DNA of 64,000 bases from Bacteroides luhongzhouii (GCF_009193295.2 NZ_CP059973.1:2046001-2110000); one strand, 5' to 3'. Counted from the first letter of the stretch, positions 9,498-21,265 are shown. The notes: generated by a model not told the origin, from the sequence alone. Numbers and translations: made by a program.

Positions 9498-10487
9498 ATG
9501 CGTTACTCTGTCATAATCCCCGTTTATAATCGTCCCGATGAAGTGGATGAATTATTGCAAAGTCTTACCATGCAACACTTTAAGGATTTTGAAGTTGTTG
9601 TTGTAGAAGATGGTTCCTCCGTTCCCTGTAAAGGAGTAGTAGACCGGTATGCAGACCGGTTGAATATAAAATACTTTTCTAAGCCTAACTCCGGTCCGGG
9701 ACAGACCCGTAATTATGGGGCAGAACGTAGCGAAGGGGAATACCTTATTATATTAGATTCTGATGTCATTCTTCCCGAAGGATACTTCGATGCGGTAGAG
9801 AAAGAACTTCTCGCTTCTCCTGCCGACGCTTTCGGCGGCCCCGACCGTGCGCACGATTCTTTCACGGATATCCAAAAGGCGATAAACTATTCCATGACTT
9901 CTTTCTTTACGACCGGAGGAATCCGTGGCGGGAAAAAGAAGATGGACAAATTCTATCCCCGCAGTTTTAATATGGGAGTTTGCCGGGCAGTGTATGAGGC
10001 TTTGGGCGGATTCTCAAAGATGCGTTTTGGAGAGGATATTGACTTCAGTATCCGTATCTTTAAGAACGGTTATACTTGCCGGCTTTTTCCGGATGCCTGG
10101 GTGTATCACAAACGGCGCACTGATTTGAAGAAGTTTTTCAAGCAAGTGCATAACTCCGGCATTGCCCGAATTAATCTTTATAAGAAATATCCGGACTCTC
10201 TGAAACTGGTGCATTTACTTCCAGCTGTATTTACGTTGGGAGTGGCACTCCTATTATTAGGGACTCCATTCTGTCTTTTCAGTTTTACGCCGTTCATTCT
10301 TTATGCATTGCTGGTATGCATGGATTCTACTATTCAGAATAAGAGTCTGGCTATTGGCATTTATTCCATAGCCGCTGCATTTATACAACTTATCGGCTAT
10401 GGTACAGGTTTTTGGCGTGCATGGTGGCAGCGTTGTGTCAGAGGGAAAGATGAGTTTGAGGCTTTCCAAAAGAATTTCTATAAGTAA
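9498..10487 (+). CDS. Family 2 glycosyltransferase with C-terminal membrane segments
   Basis: Predicted inverting GT-A glycosyltransferase at the cytoplasmic face of the inner membrane. Residues 1-230 carry the GT2 pattern: VIIPVYNR at the start, VVVEDGSS, a SGPGQTRN stretch, LDSDV (the DxD metal site, near residue 92), and GGF...GEDIDFSIR. Two or three hydrophobic segments fill residues about 235-315. The product ends in a basic, aromatic tail. It stands alone between the sigma remnant and the palindrome array. The acceptor and sugar donor are not predictable. Confidence 0.88.
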   Translation: MRYSVIIPVYNRPDEVDELLQSLTMQHFKDFEVVVVEDGSSVPCKGVVDRYADRLNIKYFSKPNSGPGQTRNYGAERSEGEYLIILDSDVILPEGYFDAVEKELLASPADAFGGPDRAHDSFTDIQKAINYSMTSFFTTGGIRGGKKKMDKFYPRSFNMGVCRAVYEALGGFSKMRFGEDIDFSIRIFKNGYTCRLFPDAWVYHKRRTDLKKFFKQVHNSGIARINLYKKYPDSLKLVHLLPAVFTLGVALLLLGTPFCLFSFTPFILYALLVCMDSTIQNKSLAIGIYSIAAAFIQLIGYGTGFWRAWWQRCVRGKDEFEAFQKNFYK

Positions 10488-10510
10488 CCTACTTTTAATT
10501 TGTTTACTAC

Positions 10511-10537
10511 CATTCCTATTTTTACTTAAAAGGAATG
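10511..10537. repeat. Inverted repeat after the glycosyltransferase gene
   Basis: CATTCCT (10511-10517) and AGGAATG (10531-10537) form a 7-bp stem with a T-rich loop, 24 bases after the stop codon. It may help termination, but no T-tract follows on the plus strand. Confidence 0.35.
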
Positions 10538-10543
10538 TTGCAT

Positions 10544-10626
10544 GACACCCGGGTCTTAGCATGCCTGACACCCGGGTGTCGTGCTGCTCAAGACCCGGGT
10601 GTTGTTATGTCTGACACCCGGGTGTC
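10544..10626. repeat. Array of four GC-rich palindromes with 23-bp period
   Basis: The core ACCCGGGT occurs four times, starting at 10547, 10570, 10593 and 10616, exactly 23 bp apart. Copies 2 and 4 are perfect 14-base palindromes, GACACCCGGGTGTC. Copy 1 has a changed right arm (GTCTT) and copy 3 a changed left arm (AAGA), so they mirror each other. The 9-base spacers are less alike. The array is far more GC-rich than the surrounding intergenic DNA and lies between the glycosyltransferase gene and radC. No flanking cas genes. Confidence 0.85.
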
Positions 10627-10737
10627 GTACAACTTACCTTAGCATAAAAAAAAGAAGAAGACTATAATCAAGTTTTTTTCCATTGCCTCTATCATTAAAT
10701 AAAATAAGCCTACCTTTACACTTTCAAAACATAGCAA

Positions 10738-11433
10738 ATGGAAAGTAAACACAAACTATCCATCAACCAATGGGCACTGGAGGACCGCCCACGGGAGAAA
10801 ATGATGGAAAAGGGAGCAGCCGCATTGAGTGATGCCGAACTACTCGCTATATTAATCGGCTCCGGAAATACGGAAGAAAGTGCTGTAGAACTGATGCGAC
10901 GTCTGCTCCTGTCTTGTGATAACAATCTCAATTCATTGGCAAAATGGGAAGTCTGCGACTATTCCCGTTTTAAAGGTATGGGACCGGCAAAGAGTATCAC
11001 GGTGATGGCAGCTTTGGAACTTGGAAAGCGGCGGAAACTGCAAAGTACAAAAGAAAGACTTCAAATCACTTGTTCAAAAGACATCTATGACATTTTCCAA
11101 CCTCTGATGTGTGATCTTGAACAAGAAGAATTCTGGGTCCTTTTGCTGAATCAGGCGACGAAACTTATAGATAAGGTACGTATCAGTACTGGTGGAATAG
11201 ACGGAACATACACCGATGTACGCACCATCCTTCGGGAAGCATTACTGCAAAGAGCTACCCAAATAGCTGTAGTTCACAATCATCCTTCAGGGAATACCCG
11301 TCCTAGCCAACCGGATAAAACATTGACGGAGCATATTCGTAAAGCTGCAGATACAATGAATATTCGGCTGATAGATCATGTCGTCGTTTGCGAAGACGGG
11401 TTCTTTAGTTTTACGGATGAGGGATTACTTTAA
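10738..11433 (+). CDS. radC: RadC-family JAB/MPN-domain protein
   Basis: RadC family protein of 231 residues, a usual length. The N-terminal helix-hairpin-helix region (about 1-100) contains SDAELLAILIGSG and FKGMGPAKS. The C-terminal MPN domain has the JAMM zinc motif HNHPSGNTRPSQPD near residues 181-194, with Glu near residue 129 as the partner. The biochemical role of RadC remains unsettled; a DNA-repair link was proposed and later doubted. A weak promoter box TACCTTTA lies at 10711-10718. Confidence 0.95.
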   Translation: MESKHKLSINQWALEDRPREKMMEKGAAALSDAELLAILIGSGNTEESAVELMRRLLLSCDNNLNSLAKWEVCDYSRFKGMGPAKSITVMAALELGKRRKLQSTKERLQITCSKDIYDIFQPLMCDLEQEEFWVLLLNQATKLIDKVRISTGGIDGTYTDVRTILREALLQRATQIAVVHNHPSGNTRPSQPDKTLTEHIRKAADTMNIRLIDHVVVCEDGFFSFTDEGLL

Positions 11434-11582
11434 TTTCATTTATACCTTAATATTCCCTTTTACAACAATTTACTGTCTTGATACGTTTTTCATATAAGGT
11501 GAAGATGAAGAATAAATGTAATATTCTTTAGGTACAGGATGCGCATTCCGCACCTAATTTTTTATGTTTCGTTTTTTATCTC

Positions 11583-11590
11583 TATCTTTG
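11583..11590 (+). promoter_or_regulatory. -7 box for the DUF59 gene
   Basis: TATCTTTG matches the Bacteroides TAnnTTTG box, 25 bases before the start codon at 11616. Confidence 0.55.
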
Positions 11591-11615
11591 CAATACATAA
11601 TTAAATGGAGACGTT

Positions 11616-11927
11616 ATGGAGAAATTTGAAATAGAAGAAAAGATTGTAGCCATACTGAAAACAGTGTACGATCCGGAGATTCCGGTGAATGTATACGATC
11701 TTGGACTGATTTATAAGATAGATGTTTCTGATAATGGGGAAGTTGTGTTGGATATGACATTGACAGCTCCTAATTGTCCGGCTGCTGATTTTATCATGGA
11801 GGATATTCGTCAGAAAGTGGAATCAGTGGAAGGTGTCACTGCAGCTACCATTAACTTGGTGTTTGAACCGGAATGGGACAAAGATATGATGAGCGAGGAA
11901 GCAAAGCTTGAACTAGGCTTTCTTTAG
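11616..11927 (+). CDS. DUF59 (MIP18/SufT-like) metal-sulfur cluster assembly protein
   Basis: Cytoplasmic protein of 103 residues that fits the MIP18/DUF59 family, which helps deliver iron-sulfur clusters. The family pattern is clear: VYDPEIPVNVYDLGLIY near the start, DMTLTAPNCPAAD with the conserved cysteine near residue 54, and a C-terminal NLVFEPEWD. It has its own promoter and is followed after 52 bp by lpxH. No suf genes are nearby, so the client protein is unknown. Confidence 0.9.
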   Translation: MEKFEIEEKIVAILKTVYDPEIPVNVYDLGLIYKIDVSDNGEVVLDMTLTAPNCPAADFIMEDIRQKVESVEGVTAATINLVFEPEWDKDMMSEEAKLELGFL

Positions 11928-11979
11928 TTACGAGTGATAACCTCATAATCAATCTCTTATAACTAACAACTCAAAACTC

Positions 11980-12744
11980 ATGAAGAACGTTTATTTCCTT
12001 TCCGATGCGCATCTCGGGTCTCGTGCCATAGAACATGGACGCACCCAGGAAAGACGCTTGGTGAACTTCCTCGACAGTATAAAACATAAGGCTTCTGCCA
12101 TTTATCTGTTAGGAGATATGTTCGACTTCTGGTATGAATTCCGGCTGGTGGTTCCTAAAGGTTATACCCGTTTTTTGGGAAAGCTGTCAGAACTGACAGA
12201 TATGGGAGTGGAGGTTCATTTCTTCATCGGTAATCACGATATTTGGTGTGGAGATTATCTCACAAAAGAGTGTGGTGTCATTATGCATCGCGAGCCGTTG
12301 ACTACCGAAATCTATGGGAAAGAATTCTATCTTGCTCATGGTGACGGGTTGGGCGATCCGGATAAGAAGTTTAAATTACTCCGTCAGATGTTTCATAGCA
12401 AAACTTTGCAAACGATGTTTTCAGCTATCCATCCCCGTTGGAGTGTAGAGTTAGGTCTGTCATGGGCAAAGCATAGCCGGCAGAAACGGGCGGATGGAAA
12501 AGAGCCCGATTACATGGGTGAGAATAAGGAACATTTGGTACTCTATACCAAGGAGTATCTGAAAAGCCATCCTAATATCAATTTCTTTATCTACGGGCAT
12601 CGGCACATTGAATTGGACTTGATGTTGAGCGCTACTTCCCGCGTACTGATTTTGGGAGACTGGATTAACTTTTTCTCTTATGCTGTGTTCGACGGAGAGA
12701 ATCTCTTTTTGGAAGAGTATATTGAAGGAGAAACACAAGCTTAA
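11980..12744 (+). CDS. lpxH: UDP-2,3-diacylglucosamine diphosphatase
   Basis: Calcineurin-like metallophosphoesterase that should cleave UDP-2,3-diacylglucosamine to lipid X in lipid A synthesis at the inner-membrane surface. Metal-binding motifs appear in order: SDAHLGS, GDMFDFWYEF, GNHD, AHGDGLG and YGHRH. The 254-residue length fits LpxH-type enzymes. The gene starts 52 bp after the DUF59 gene and ends before a bidirectional terminator shared with the convergent sus operon. Confidence 0.9.
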   Translation: MKNVYFLSDAHLGSRAIEHGRTQERRLVNFLDSIKHKASAIYLLGDMFDFWYEFRLVVPKGYTRFLGKLSELTDMGVEVHFFIGNHDIWCGDYLTKECGVIMHREPLTTEIYGKEFYLAHGDGLGDPDKKFKLLRQMFHSKTLQTMFSAIHPRWSVELGLSWAKHSRQKRADGKEPDYMGENKEHLVLYTKEYLKSHPNINFFIYGHRHIELDLMLSATSRVLILGDWINFFSYAVFDGENLFLEEYIEGETQA

Positions 12745-12822
12745 TTATTAGTCATCACCAATTATATAGGTTGGATTATAATTTATTTATAGACAATATA
12801 GCAGGGATATCCTCAAAATATT

Positions 12823-12869
12823 AAAATCAAAGGCAGCTAATTCATTGCGATTTAGTTGCCTTTGATTTT
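12823..12869. terminator. Bidirectional terminator between lpxH and susE
   Basis: AAAATCAAAGGCAGCTAA (12823-12840) pairs with TTTAGTTGCCTTTGATTTT (12851-12869) around a 10-base loop, with one G-T pair and A/T tails on both sides. It serves two converging operons. A second, looser inverted repeat (ACAGATTGA at 12912-12920, TCAATCTGT at 12947-12955) lies closer to susE. Confidence 0.8.
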
Positions 12870-12983
12870 ATCTTTGAGGGTGTATCAAAACACTTGGAAG
12901 TCTAAAAAATAACAGATTGACAGGCTATTTACTTTTGAATTTACTCTCAATCTGTATTAACCAGCGCAATTCCTAGTGAAAAC

Positions 12984-14111
12984 TTATTTTTTCGTTACGA
13001 TCAACTTCGCTTTCACTCTATTGAAGTACAACTTAATGGTATAAGTACCATCCTCGCTCACTTTAAAATTATTGTCGCTGCCCGCTTCTTCAAACTCTCC
13101 TTCTACATCATTGGTGCCGAATGAATGAGTCCATTCGTTATCCGCACGGATCTTCCATGCGTTGTCAGCTTTCAGATCCAACGTGGCGGTTAAGTAATAA
13201 GCTCTGTTTCCTGAAGCATCCGATTCAAAAGCTAAAGTCATCGGAGTGTCTGCAGCTGCCTTTCCCCAATCGTTATGTGTACCTGCAATTCCCCATGCAT
13301 CGGCTGATGCTTTTGTAGAGAGTTCCAAAGTTGTTTTATTAAAAGAGAATTTATAAGAATACTTATCATAACAGGTAATATTACCCGTGCCGGTAGCCAG
13401 TGTGATGGAAGCAGGATTCTTTTGAGTGGCATCATCGGTTCCCCAACTCGTGTTCCAAGACGCTTCAGGAGAAATTTTCCAGCCGTCTTTAGCCTGATTG
13501 CCAAAGACTACCCATCCCTCGTAAATGCCATCATCATTGGCGGAGAACAGTAGCTGGCATTGCTTGAACGAATCATTCGGATCTCCCCAGCTACAGTAGG
13601 CTCCCGGTAGATATACTTTCGGATATTCGGGATCGCCGATGAACGGAGTGATTTGAGCGGACTCTACATTTGAATAGAAAGAATCGGTTGCATCTGAAAT
13701 AGAAGAGGCGATACGGAATTCGAAATCATAGGGCTCTACGGTGACTTCCATTTCATAAGATTGAAACAGTTTCATTATTTTGCTGTTCAAATCCTGTGTA
13801 GTGATGTTATAAGGTCCCTCTTCCGTAGAGGAGTACAATGTTATTGCATTTCCGAAATTCTTTCCTTTCAGGTCCATTTGCAATGAATTGGTAATCTGGG
13901 CTGCATATCCTGCCTGGGGATTGGTCCATTTAAATTCTATCGCTGTGGTCTGGGCTTTATTCGCGTCCAATACATAAGTATCGGCAATGCCCGACAATAC
14001 GGAGGGAGTCGCTTCGCTCTCATTGTAATATACCTTGTCCAGGTCGCTGTCACAAGCACTGAATATCAATAATGATAGGCAAATTGCTGATATATATTTT
14101 GCTATTTTCAT
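12984..14111 (-). CDS. susE: SusE-like starch-binding outer-membrane lipoprotein
   Basis: Surface lipoprotein that should bind starch near SusC/SusD. The 375-residue protein has a lipobox Phe-Ser-Ala-Cys followed by Asp-Ser-Asp. An N-terminal SusE-type Ig-like domain (about 35-150) is followed by two starch-binding-like modules. The first starts near YLPGAYCSWGD (about 170) and the second near WGIAGTHNDWG (about 275). Two modules fit SusE of B. thetaiotaomicron; SusF has three. It is the last gene of the sus operon, 17 bp after susD, with no susF or susG behind it. Confidence 0.88.
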   Translation of the reverse strand: MKIAKYISAICLSLLIFSACDSDLDKVYYNESEATPSVLSGIADTYVLDANKAQTTAIEFKWTNPQAGYAAQITNSLQMDLKGKNFGNAITLYSSTEEGPYNITTQDLNSKIMKLFQSYEMEVTVEPYDFEFRIASSISDATDSFYSNVESAQITPFIGDPEYPKVYLPGAYCSWGDPNDSFKQCQLLFSANDDGIYEGWVVFGNQAKDGWKISPEASWNTSWGTDDATQKNPASITLATGTGNITCYDKYSYKFSFNKTTLELSTKASADAWGIAGTHNDWGKAAADTPMTLAFESDASGNRAYYLTATLDLKADNAWKIRADNEWTHSFGTNDVEGEFEEAGSDNNFKVSEDGTYTIKLYFNRVKAKLIVTKK

Positions 14112-14128
14112 GTCTATAAGTCATTTTA

Positions 14129-15724
14129 TTATTTATAACCTTCGTTTTGTTCCAGTGATCCGTTTACGCTGATGTCTGAAACAGGAATAGGGAATATATT
14201 GTATCTTTCGTTGACACCTACTCCGGTAATTACGCCTCCTTTGGAAGGCCATGTATAAGAAGAACCGGTAAACTTGCCGTAGCGGATCAGGTCCATGCGG
14301 CGAACGCCTTCCCAGTAGAGCTCACGCCCTCTTTCGTTCAATATATTCTGGTAATTGTTGGCTTTCAACCATGCCGCATCAATCTTATTGTGCGGTGTGT
14401 CACCATAACCACGGTCGCGCAATTTGTTCACATAATCTACCGCAGTATCCATATCTCCGCCTTCGCCGCCGCGTGCCACAGATTCGGCATACATCAGGTA
14501 GACGTCTCCCAAACGGAACAAGGGGAAGTCGGTGTCAACCCACAATACGTCTTGTCCCGGTGCTCCTGTACTGGTGAGGTTGCTGTATTTAGGCACGCCC
14601 CAGCCTTCGGTATCGAAGTTACCGGTCACTCCGGTGGTTATTTGATAGTTACATTTACCGTTATAGTCGTCAAAGATTCCTCGCTTGTCCAGTATTTCTC
14701 CGGGTTTGCGATTCGCGTTATCTGCAAAGTCGAACAATTCTACCAGGTTTTGTGTGCCGCGGAACTGGCTCCAGCCTTCGCGAACACCGCCACCGGCTTC
14801 TTTGCGTGAGCCGACTACCAGAGCTGCCATTCCCCAGGATTGAGTTTTTTTGCCATCGAAGATGACCGGATAAATAATCTCTTTCAGTGTTTCGGGATTC
14901 TCTCCGTTGTCTGCTTTAAACAAGTCATCGTAGTTTTTAGCCAGCGAATAGTGTGGAATAATACGTTTGCAGGCAGCAATGCAATCCGTGTAGCGGGCTT
15001 GTCCTGTATACACTTCGGCATTGAGGTACATACGTGCAAGCAATGCGTCTACAACTGTCTGGTCTGCACGTCCGTATTCGGCACGAGTGGCGGGCAGGTC
15101 GGTTCTGATGGTATTCAGTTCGCTTTCAATCCAGTCGAACAATTCGGGGCGCGATAGCTGCGACGGAGTGAGTGAATAATTATTTTCAGTAATGAACGGA
15201 GGTTTGGCGTACGCATCCAATAGAATGTAGTATGCTAGTGCACGGTTAAAGCGTGCCTGTGCCGCATAGCTTTTCTGATCGACTTCTACAGGAGCATTGT
15301 CGATGTTCTTCATAAACTCGTTGGATAGTGCCACCACAAACATACAACGCTGATAGACTCCTTCAATGATTTCGTTTTTGCTGGTACTCCAGGTCAAATT
15401 GTTGATTTCACCTACCCAATCCTTGTTTTCCGCATTTTTAAGTTCATCAGTGGTTTGTTCCTGCATGGTCCACCAGCAACGCAGCAATACGGTGTTGCCG
15501 GCATCCAGACCTGCAATGTCGGAGTCATCGCCGCCTTGTCCGGAAAGTGCCCATACGGAATATATTTTGTTTAATCCTTTGGTATAACTTGCGGCATCCG
15601 TATATGCTCTTTCCGCTGTTACTACGGTCGAGTCTAATGGTTGTACATCCAAATCGCCCACGCAACCGGTGAAACTGGTGAGGCAAGCCAACATGGAAGC
15701 TAGTATATAGTATTTCTTTTTCAT
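14129..15724 (-). CDS. susD: SusD starch-binding outer-membrane lipoprotein
   Basis: Starch-binding lipoprotein that caps SusC. The 531-residue sequence strongly resembles B. thetaiotaomicron SusD as I remember it, including SYTKGLNKIYSVWALSGQ, SDIAGLDAGNTVLLR and MQEQTTDELKN. The lipobox is Ser-Phe-Thr-Gly-Cys followed by Val-Gly-Asp. The C-terminus has the family ERGRELYWEGVRRMDLIRYG motif and an FPIPVSDI segment. It lies 12 bp after susC in the same operon. Confidence 0.95.
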   Translation of the reverse strand: MKKKYYILASMLACLTSFTGCVGDLDVQPLDSTVVTAERAYTDAASYTKGLNKIYSVWALSGQGGDDSDIAGLDAGNTVLLRCWWTMQEQTTDELKNAENKDWVGEINNLTWSTSKNEIIEGVYQRCMFVVALSNEFMKNIDNAPVEVDQKSYAAQARFNRALAYYILLDAYAKPPFITENNYSLTPSQLSRPELFDWIESELNTIRTDLPATRAEYGRADQTVVDALLARMYLNAEVYTGQARYTDCIAACKRIIPHYSLAKNYDDLFKADNGENPETLKEIIYPVIFDGKKTQSWGMAALVVGSRKEAGGGVREGWSQFRGTQNLVELFDFADNANRKPGEILDKRGIFDDYNGKCNYQITTGVTGNFDTEGWGVPKYSNLTSTGAPGQDVLWVDTDFPLFRLGDVYLMYAESVARGGEGGDMDTAVDYVNKLRDRGYGDTPHNKIDAAWLKANNYQNILNERGRELYWEGVRRMDLIRYGKFTGSSYTWPSKGGVITGVGVNERYNIFPIPVSDISVNGSLEQNEGYK

Positions 15725-15736
15725 GATATTCCGGTT

Positions 15737-18700
15737 TTAGAAGTTAAGATTGATGCCTAGTGTAAAGATACGTGGGCGAGGCCACATGCTGCCGTCGATG
15801 GCTGAAACTTCGGGGTCCAGACCGCTATATTTGGTGATGGTAAACACATTTTGCACCGAAGCGCTGATTCGTCCCGACAGGTGGTTGGTAAACAGTTTTT
15901 TGAACGAATACCCCAACGTAATATTATCCATTTTCAAGAAGGAGGCATTTTCGAGGAAATGATCGCTGGCTCCCTGTTCCGTGCTATTGATCCGGGTGAA
16001 TCCGGTGTTGTAGATTTCTTCGTAGTAGTTTACCAAAAAGCCTTTGGCGCCGAAGTTATCCGCTGTGCTATTGCCTGAAGCAAGAGAGTTGAATACATAG
16101 TTGCCGAAGTTGGCACGCAAGTTGAAACCTAAGTCCCAGTTGCGATACGTAAATTCGGAACTCAATCCCATGAATACTTTTGCCATCGGGCTTTTGCCTG
16201 TCAGATAACGGTCGGCTTCGGTAATCGTGCCGTTGCCGTCACGGTCTACGAAAGCGTTCTGGATCGGTTTTCCATCCTTGTCATATACCTGTTGGAAGAG
16301 ATAGAAGGTGTTGGGTTGTTGGTTTATCTGGTGCTTCTGGTTGGTTCCGGCGTCGATACCCTGATATTCGGGATTGTAGGTGGCGGTCAGTTTGGTGATT
16401 TTGCTGTCATTCCAGGTCACGTTGTAGCCCAGGTTCCAGGAGAAATCTTTGCTTTGTATCGCCATGGCATTGATATTAAACTCGACACCCTTATTTTTCA
16501 TTTCACCCACATTGGCTGTAATCTGATTGGTGAAGTTAGTACCCGCAGGCGTGCTGACGGTGTTCAGCAGGTCTTTGGTATGTTTCTGATAGAATTCGAT
16601 GCTACCGTTGATACGGTTGTTGAGGAAACCATAGTCGATGGCTAAGTTGTAGGTGGCGGTCTGTTCCCACTTCAGGTCGGGGCTGTAACCGTTGGGTTTC
16701 AGCAAAGTCGTACCCAGATAAGTATTATTGGGGTTGGTACTGAATGAGTAGGTAGTGAGATACTGGTAGTCGCCAATCTCTTGCTGGCCGGTGACACCGT
16801 AGCCTACACGCAGTTTCAGTTTTGATAAAACATCTTTTGTTCCTGCCATGAAAGCTTCGTCGCTCATCGTCCATGCCAGTGCTGCCGAAGGGAACAGACC
16901 CCAGCGGTTGTTCGAACTGAAACGGGAAGAACCGTCCCGGCGCAGAGTGGCGGTAAGCAGATAACGCCCCATAAAGTTATAGTTCAGGCGTCCGAAGAAA
17001 GATACCAGGAAATTTTCGTAAGGAATACGGCGGTGGTCGTTACGGATGTATCTGCCTTCTCCTTCATCGTAGGTATAGCCTTCCTTCTCTCCTTCGCTAC
17101 CATCGGTAGGGTTGGAGTAGTTGATGTCATGGTTTGCATAATAGAAATGTTGCCAGGAATATCCCGCCATTACGTCAATATGGCTCTTGATCGGTTCTAT
17201 CTCTTTGGAATAGTTCAGATAAAAGTCGAGCAGATGGTTGCGGCGCAGATTGTTCCAGGTATTCCCGCTTCCCAGATTTTTGAAATTAGTGTCTTGTGCG
17301 CTTTGAATGGAACCGGGCAGTACGAAGTTGCGTCCTGTAGTCTTTGCTACGTCATAACCCACGTTCAGGTTGGCATGCAGGTCTTCCAGTCCATGAATCT
17401 TGTAATCCAGTTGGATATTGCCCAAGCTACGGTTGGTTTTTCCGTTGTTATCTCTGTCATACAATAAGGAAAGCGGATTGAAAGTGGCAAGCGACTGAAC
17501 TGCTCCGGGCACTTCCGACCAGTTCCAGTAGCCGTGATAGTTGCCGCTATCCGTGTATATCGGCTTCGTGGGGTCAAAGAAAGCGGCTGCACCTACTGCC
17601 CCCGAATCGGCGAAACGGTTCTTATTGATTGTACCTTTTACATTGATATCTACGCTCAAATGCTCTTTGAAGAACTTGGGACTAAGGTTGACTGCGGCAG
17701 TATAACGTTCATAACTAGATGTCTTGAGTGTACCGCGCTCGTTATTGTAACCGACGCTGACACGATAGGGCAGAATGCCTGTCTTGCCGGAGATGGCTAT
17801 GTTCTGATCGGTGCTCAAACCTGTCTGGTAAATAGCATCCTGCCAGTTGGTAGATTGACCGGGGTATCTGTTTAAGATTTCTTTTACGGCGTCGCCCTGT
17901 GTCGTTCCTTCATACTGATTAAGCAGTACTTCGCGGAATTGGTCGGCATTTAGTGTCGGCACGCGTTTGTAAGCGTCTTTAGCTGTGAAACTGCCTGAAT
18001 AGGAAATCTTCACTTTACCCTGCGAACCTTTCTTTGTAGTGATAATGATGACACCATTCGATGCACGTGAACCGTAAATAGCGGTAGCAGAAGCATCTTT
18101 CAATACGGTGAACGTTTCAATGTCATTGGGATTGATGGTGGCAAGCGCATTGGGGGTGCCCGGAGCGGCATCGTTGGAAGTCGGGATACCGTCAATCACA
18201 ATCAACGGGTCGTTGGACGCATTGAGAGAAGCACCTCCGCGAATACGGATGGTGGAGCCTGCTCCCGGGCTACCGTCGCCGGGGGCAACAAACAGTCCCG
18301 GCACTTTACCCTGTATCAATTCTTGTGGTGAAGTAACAGCGCCACGATTCATCTCTTCGGCTTTGATAGCTACCACAGAACCGCTTAAATCGCTCTTTTT
18401 CACCGAACCGTAACCAATAACTACAACATCGCTCAACACCTGGCTATCATCTTGCAGTGTCACTGTGACAGACGGGGTAGCTTTTATTTCTACGGGTTTA
18501 TAGCCGATATAAGAAATAGACAAAATAGAATTTTGAGGAACATTCAGTGTGAAATTACCGTCAAAGTCGGTAATTGTTCCATTGGTAGTGCCTTTTACAA
18601 CAACGTTGGCACCGATAACGGATTCTCCTGTAGTGTCTTTCACGTGTCCCTTGACGGTGACTTGCTGTGCAAAGGCACCCAATGATAAGAATAACCCTAA

Positions 18701-18748
18701 CAGTAAAGGGAGAATCACTTGAAAGATTCTGGAATTAATTTGCTTCAT
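15737..18748 (-). CDS. susC: SusC TonB-dependent malto-oligosaccharide transporter
   Basis: Outer-membrane transporter for starch oligosaccharides. The 1003-residue length equals my memory of B. thetaiotaomicron SusC. After a signal peptide ending Gly-Ala-Phe-Ala-Gln comes a carboxypeptidase-regulatory-like domain (about 28-110), then SDVVVIGYG, the plug with STIRIRGGAS, PLIVIDGIP, ATAIYG and GVIIITTKKG, and a barrel. There is no STN domain, consistent with control by SusR rather than by an anti-sigma system. It lies 106 bp after susB. Confidence 0.96.
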   Translation of the reverse strand: MKQINSRIFQVILPLLLGLFLSLGAFAQQVTVKGHVKDTTGESVIGANVVVKGTTNGTITDFDGNFTLNVPQNSILSISYIGYKPVEIKATPSVTVTLQDDSQVLSDVVVIGYGSVKKSDLSGSVVAIKAEEMNRGAVTSPQELIQGKVPGLFVAPGDGSPGAGSTIRIRGGASLNASNDPLIVIDGIPTSNDAAPGTPNALATINPNDIETFTVLKDASATAIYGSRASNGVIIITTKKGSQGKVKISYSGSFTAKDAYKRVPTLNADQFREVLLNQYEGTTQGDAVKEILNRYPGQSTNWQDAIYQTGLSTDQNIAISGKTGILPYRVSVGYNNERGTLKTSSYERYTAAVNLSPKFFKEHLSVDINVKGTINKNRFADSGAVGAAAFFDPTKPIYTDSGNYHGYWNWSEVPGAVQSLATFNPLSLLYDRDNNGKTNRSLGNIQLDYKIHGLEDLHANLNVGYDVAKTTGRNFVLPGSIQSAQDTNFKNLGSGNTWNNLRRNHLLDFYLNYSKEIEPIKSHIDVMAGYSWQHFYYANHDINYSNPTDGSEGEKEGYTYDEGEGRYIRNDHRRIPYENFLVSFFGRLNYNFMGRYLLTATLRRDGSSRFSSNNRWGLFPSAALAWTMSDEAFMAGTKDVLSKLKLRVGYGVTGQQEIGDYQYLTTYSFSTNPNNTYLGTTLLKPNGYSPDLKWEQTATYNLAIDYGFLNNRINGSIEFYQKHTKDLLNTVSTPAGTNFTNQITANVGEMKNKGVEFNINAMAIQSKDFSWNLGYNVTWNDSKITKLTATYNPEYQGIDAGTNQKHQINQQPNTFYLFQQVYDKDGKPIQNAFVDRDGNGTITEADRYLTGKSPMAKVFMGLSSEFTYRNWDLGFNLRANFGNYVFNSLASGNSTADNFGAKGFLVNYYEEIYNTGFTRINSTEQGASDHFLENASFLKMDNITLGYSFKKLFTNHLSGRISASVQNVFTITKYSGLDPEVSAIDGSMWPRPRIFTLGINLNF

Positions 18749-18842
18749 CCATTCTAAAAATTAAAGTTAACAATATAGTGATATTATCATACCCTTGAAA
18801 ACATTTCGTAAAAAATACCTATCGAAAACATTCATTCTTTTA

Positions 18843-21068
<2,226 letters not shown>

Positions 21069-21131
21069 TTATGGTATTAAATTGTAAGCTAATCAATTCG
21101 AGCTTTCAGGTGTTTTGCATTAGGAATATCG

Positions 21132-21181
21132 CAAATGTAAAGACTATCCTTGCCGGCTCTGTGAATTAGAATAAAAATACA
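21132..21181 (-). promoter_or_regulatory. susB promoter and candidate SusR operator
   Basis: On the minus strand a -7 box TACATTTG lies at 21132-21139, about 70 bases before the susB start. No -33 TTTG is present at the expected spacing. Instead TATTCTA (21167-21173, read on minus) lies exactly 27 bases upstream of the -7 box, inside a longer A/T-rich block reaching about 21181. The same box, spacing and block occur before susA, so this is a good candidate for the SusR activator site. Confidence 0.65.
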
Positions 21182-21265
21182 AGTTTGTATAAATGGCAAT
21201 ATCTTGTTTATTAGATGATTAACGTTTGGTGGCCTCTTCATAAATATAAGTTGTTATGAACTTAT

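Noticed and set aside
14371..14809. Plus-strand frames inside susD and susC
   Set aside because: Shadows of strongly supported sus genes, with no signal peptide or domain.
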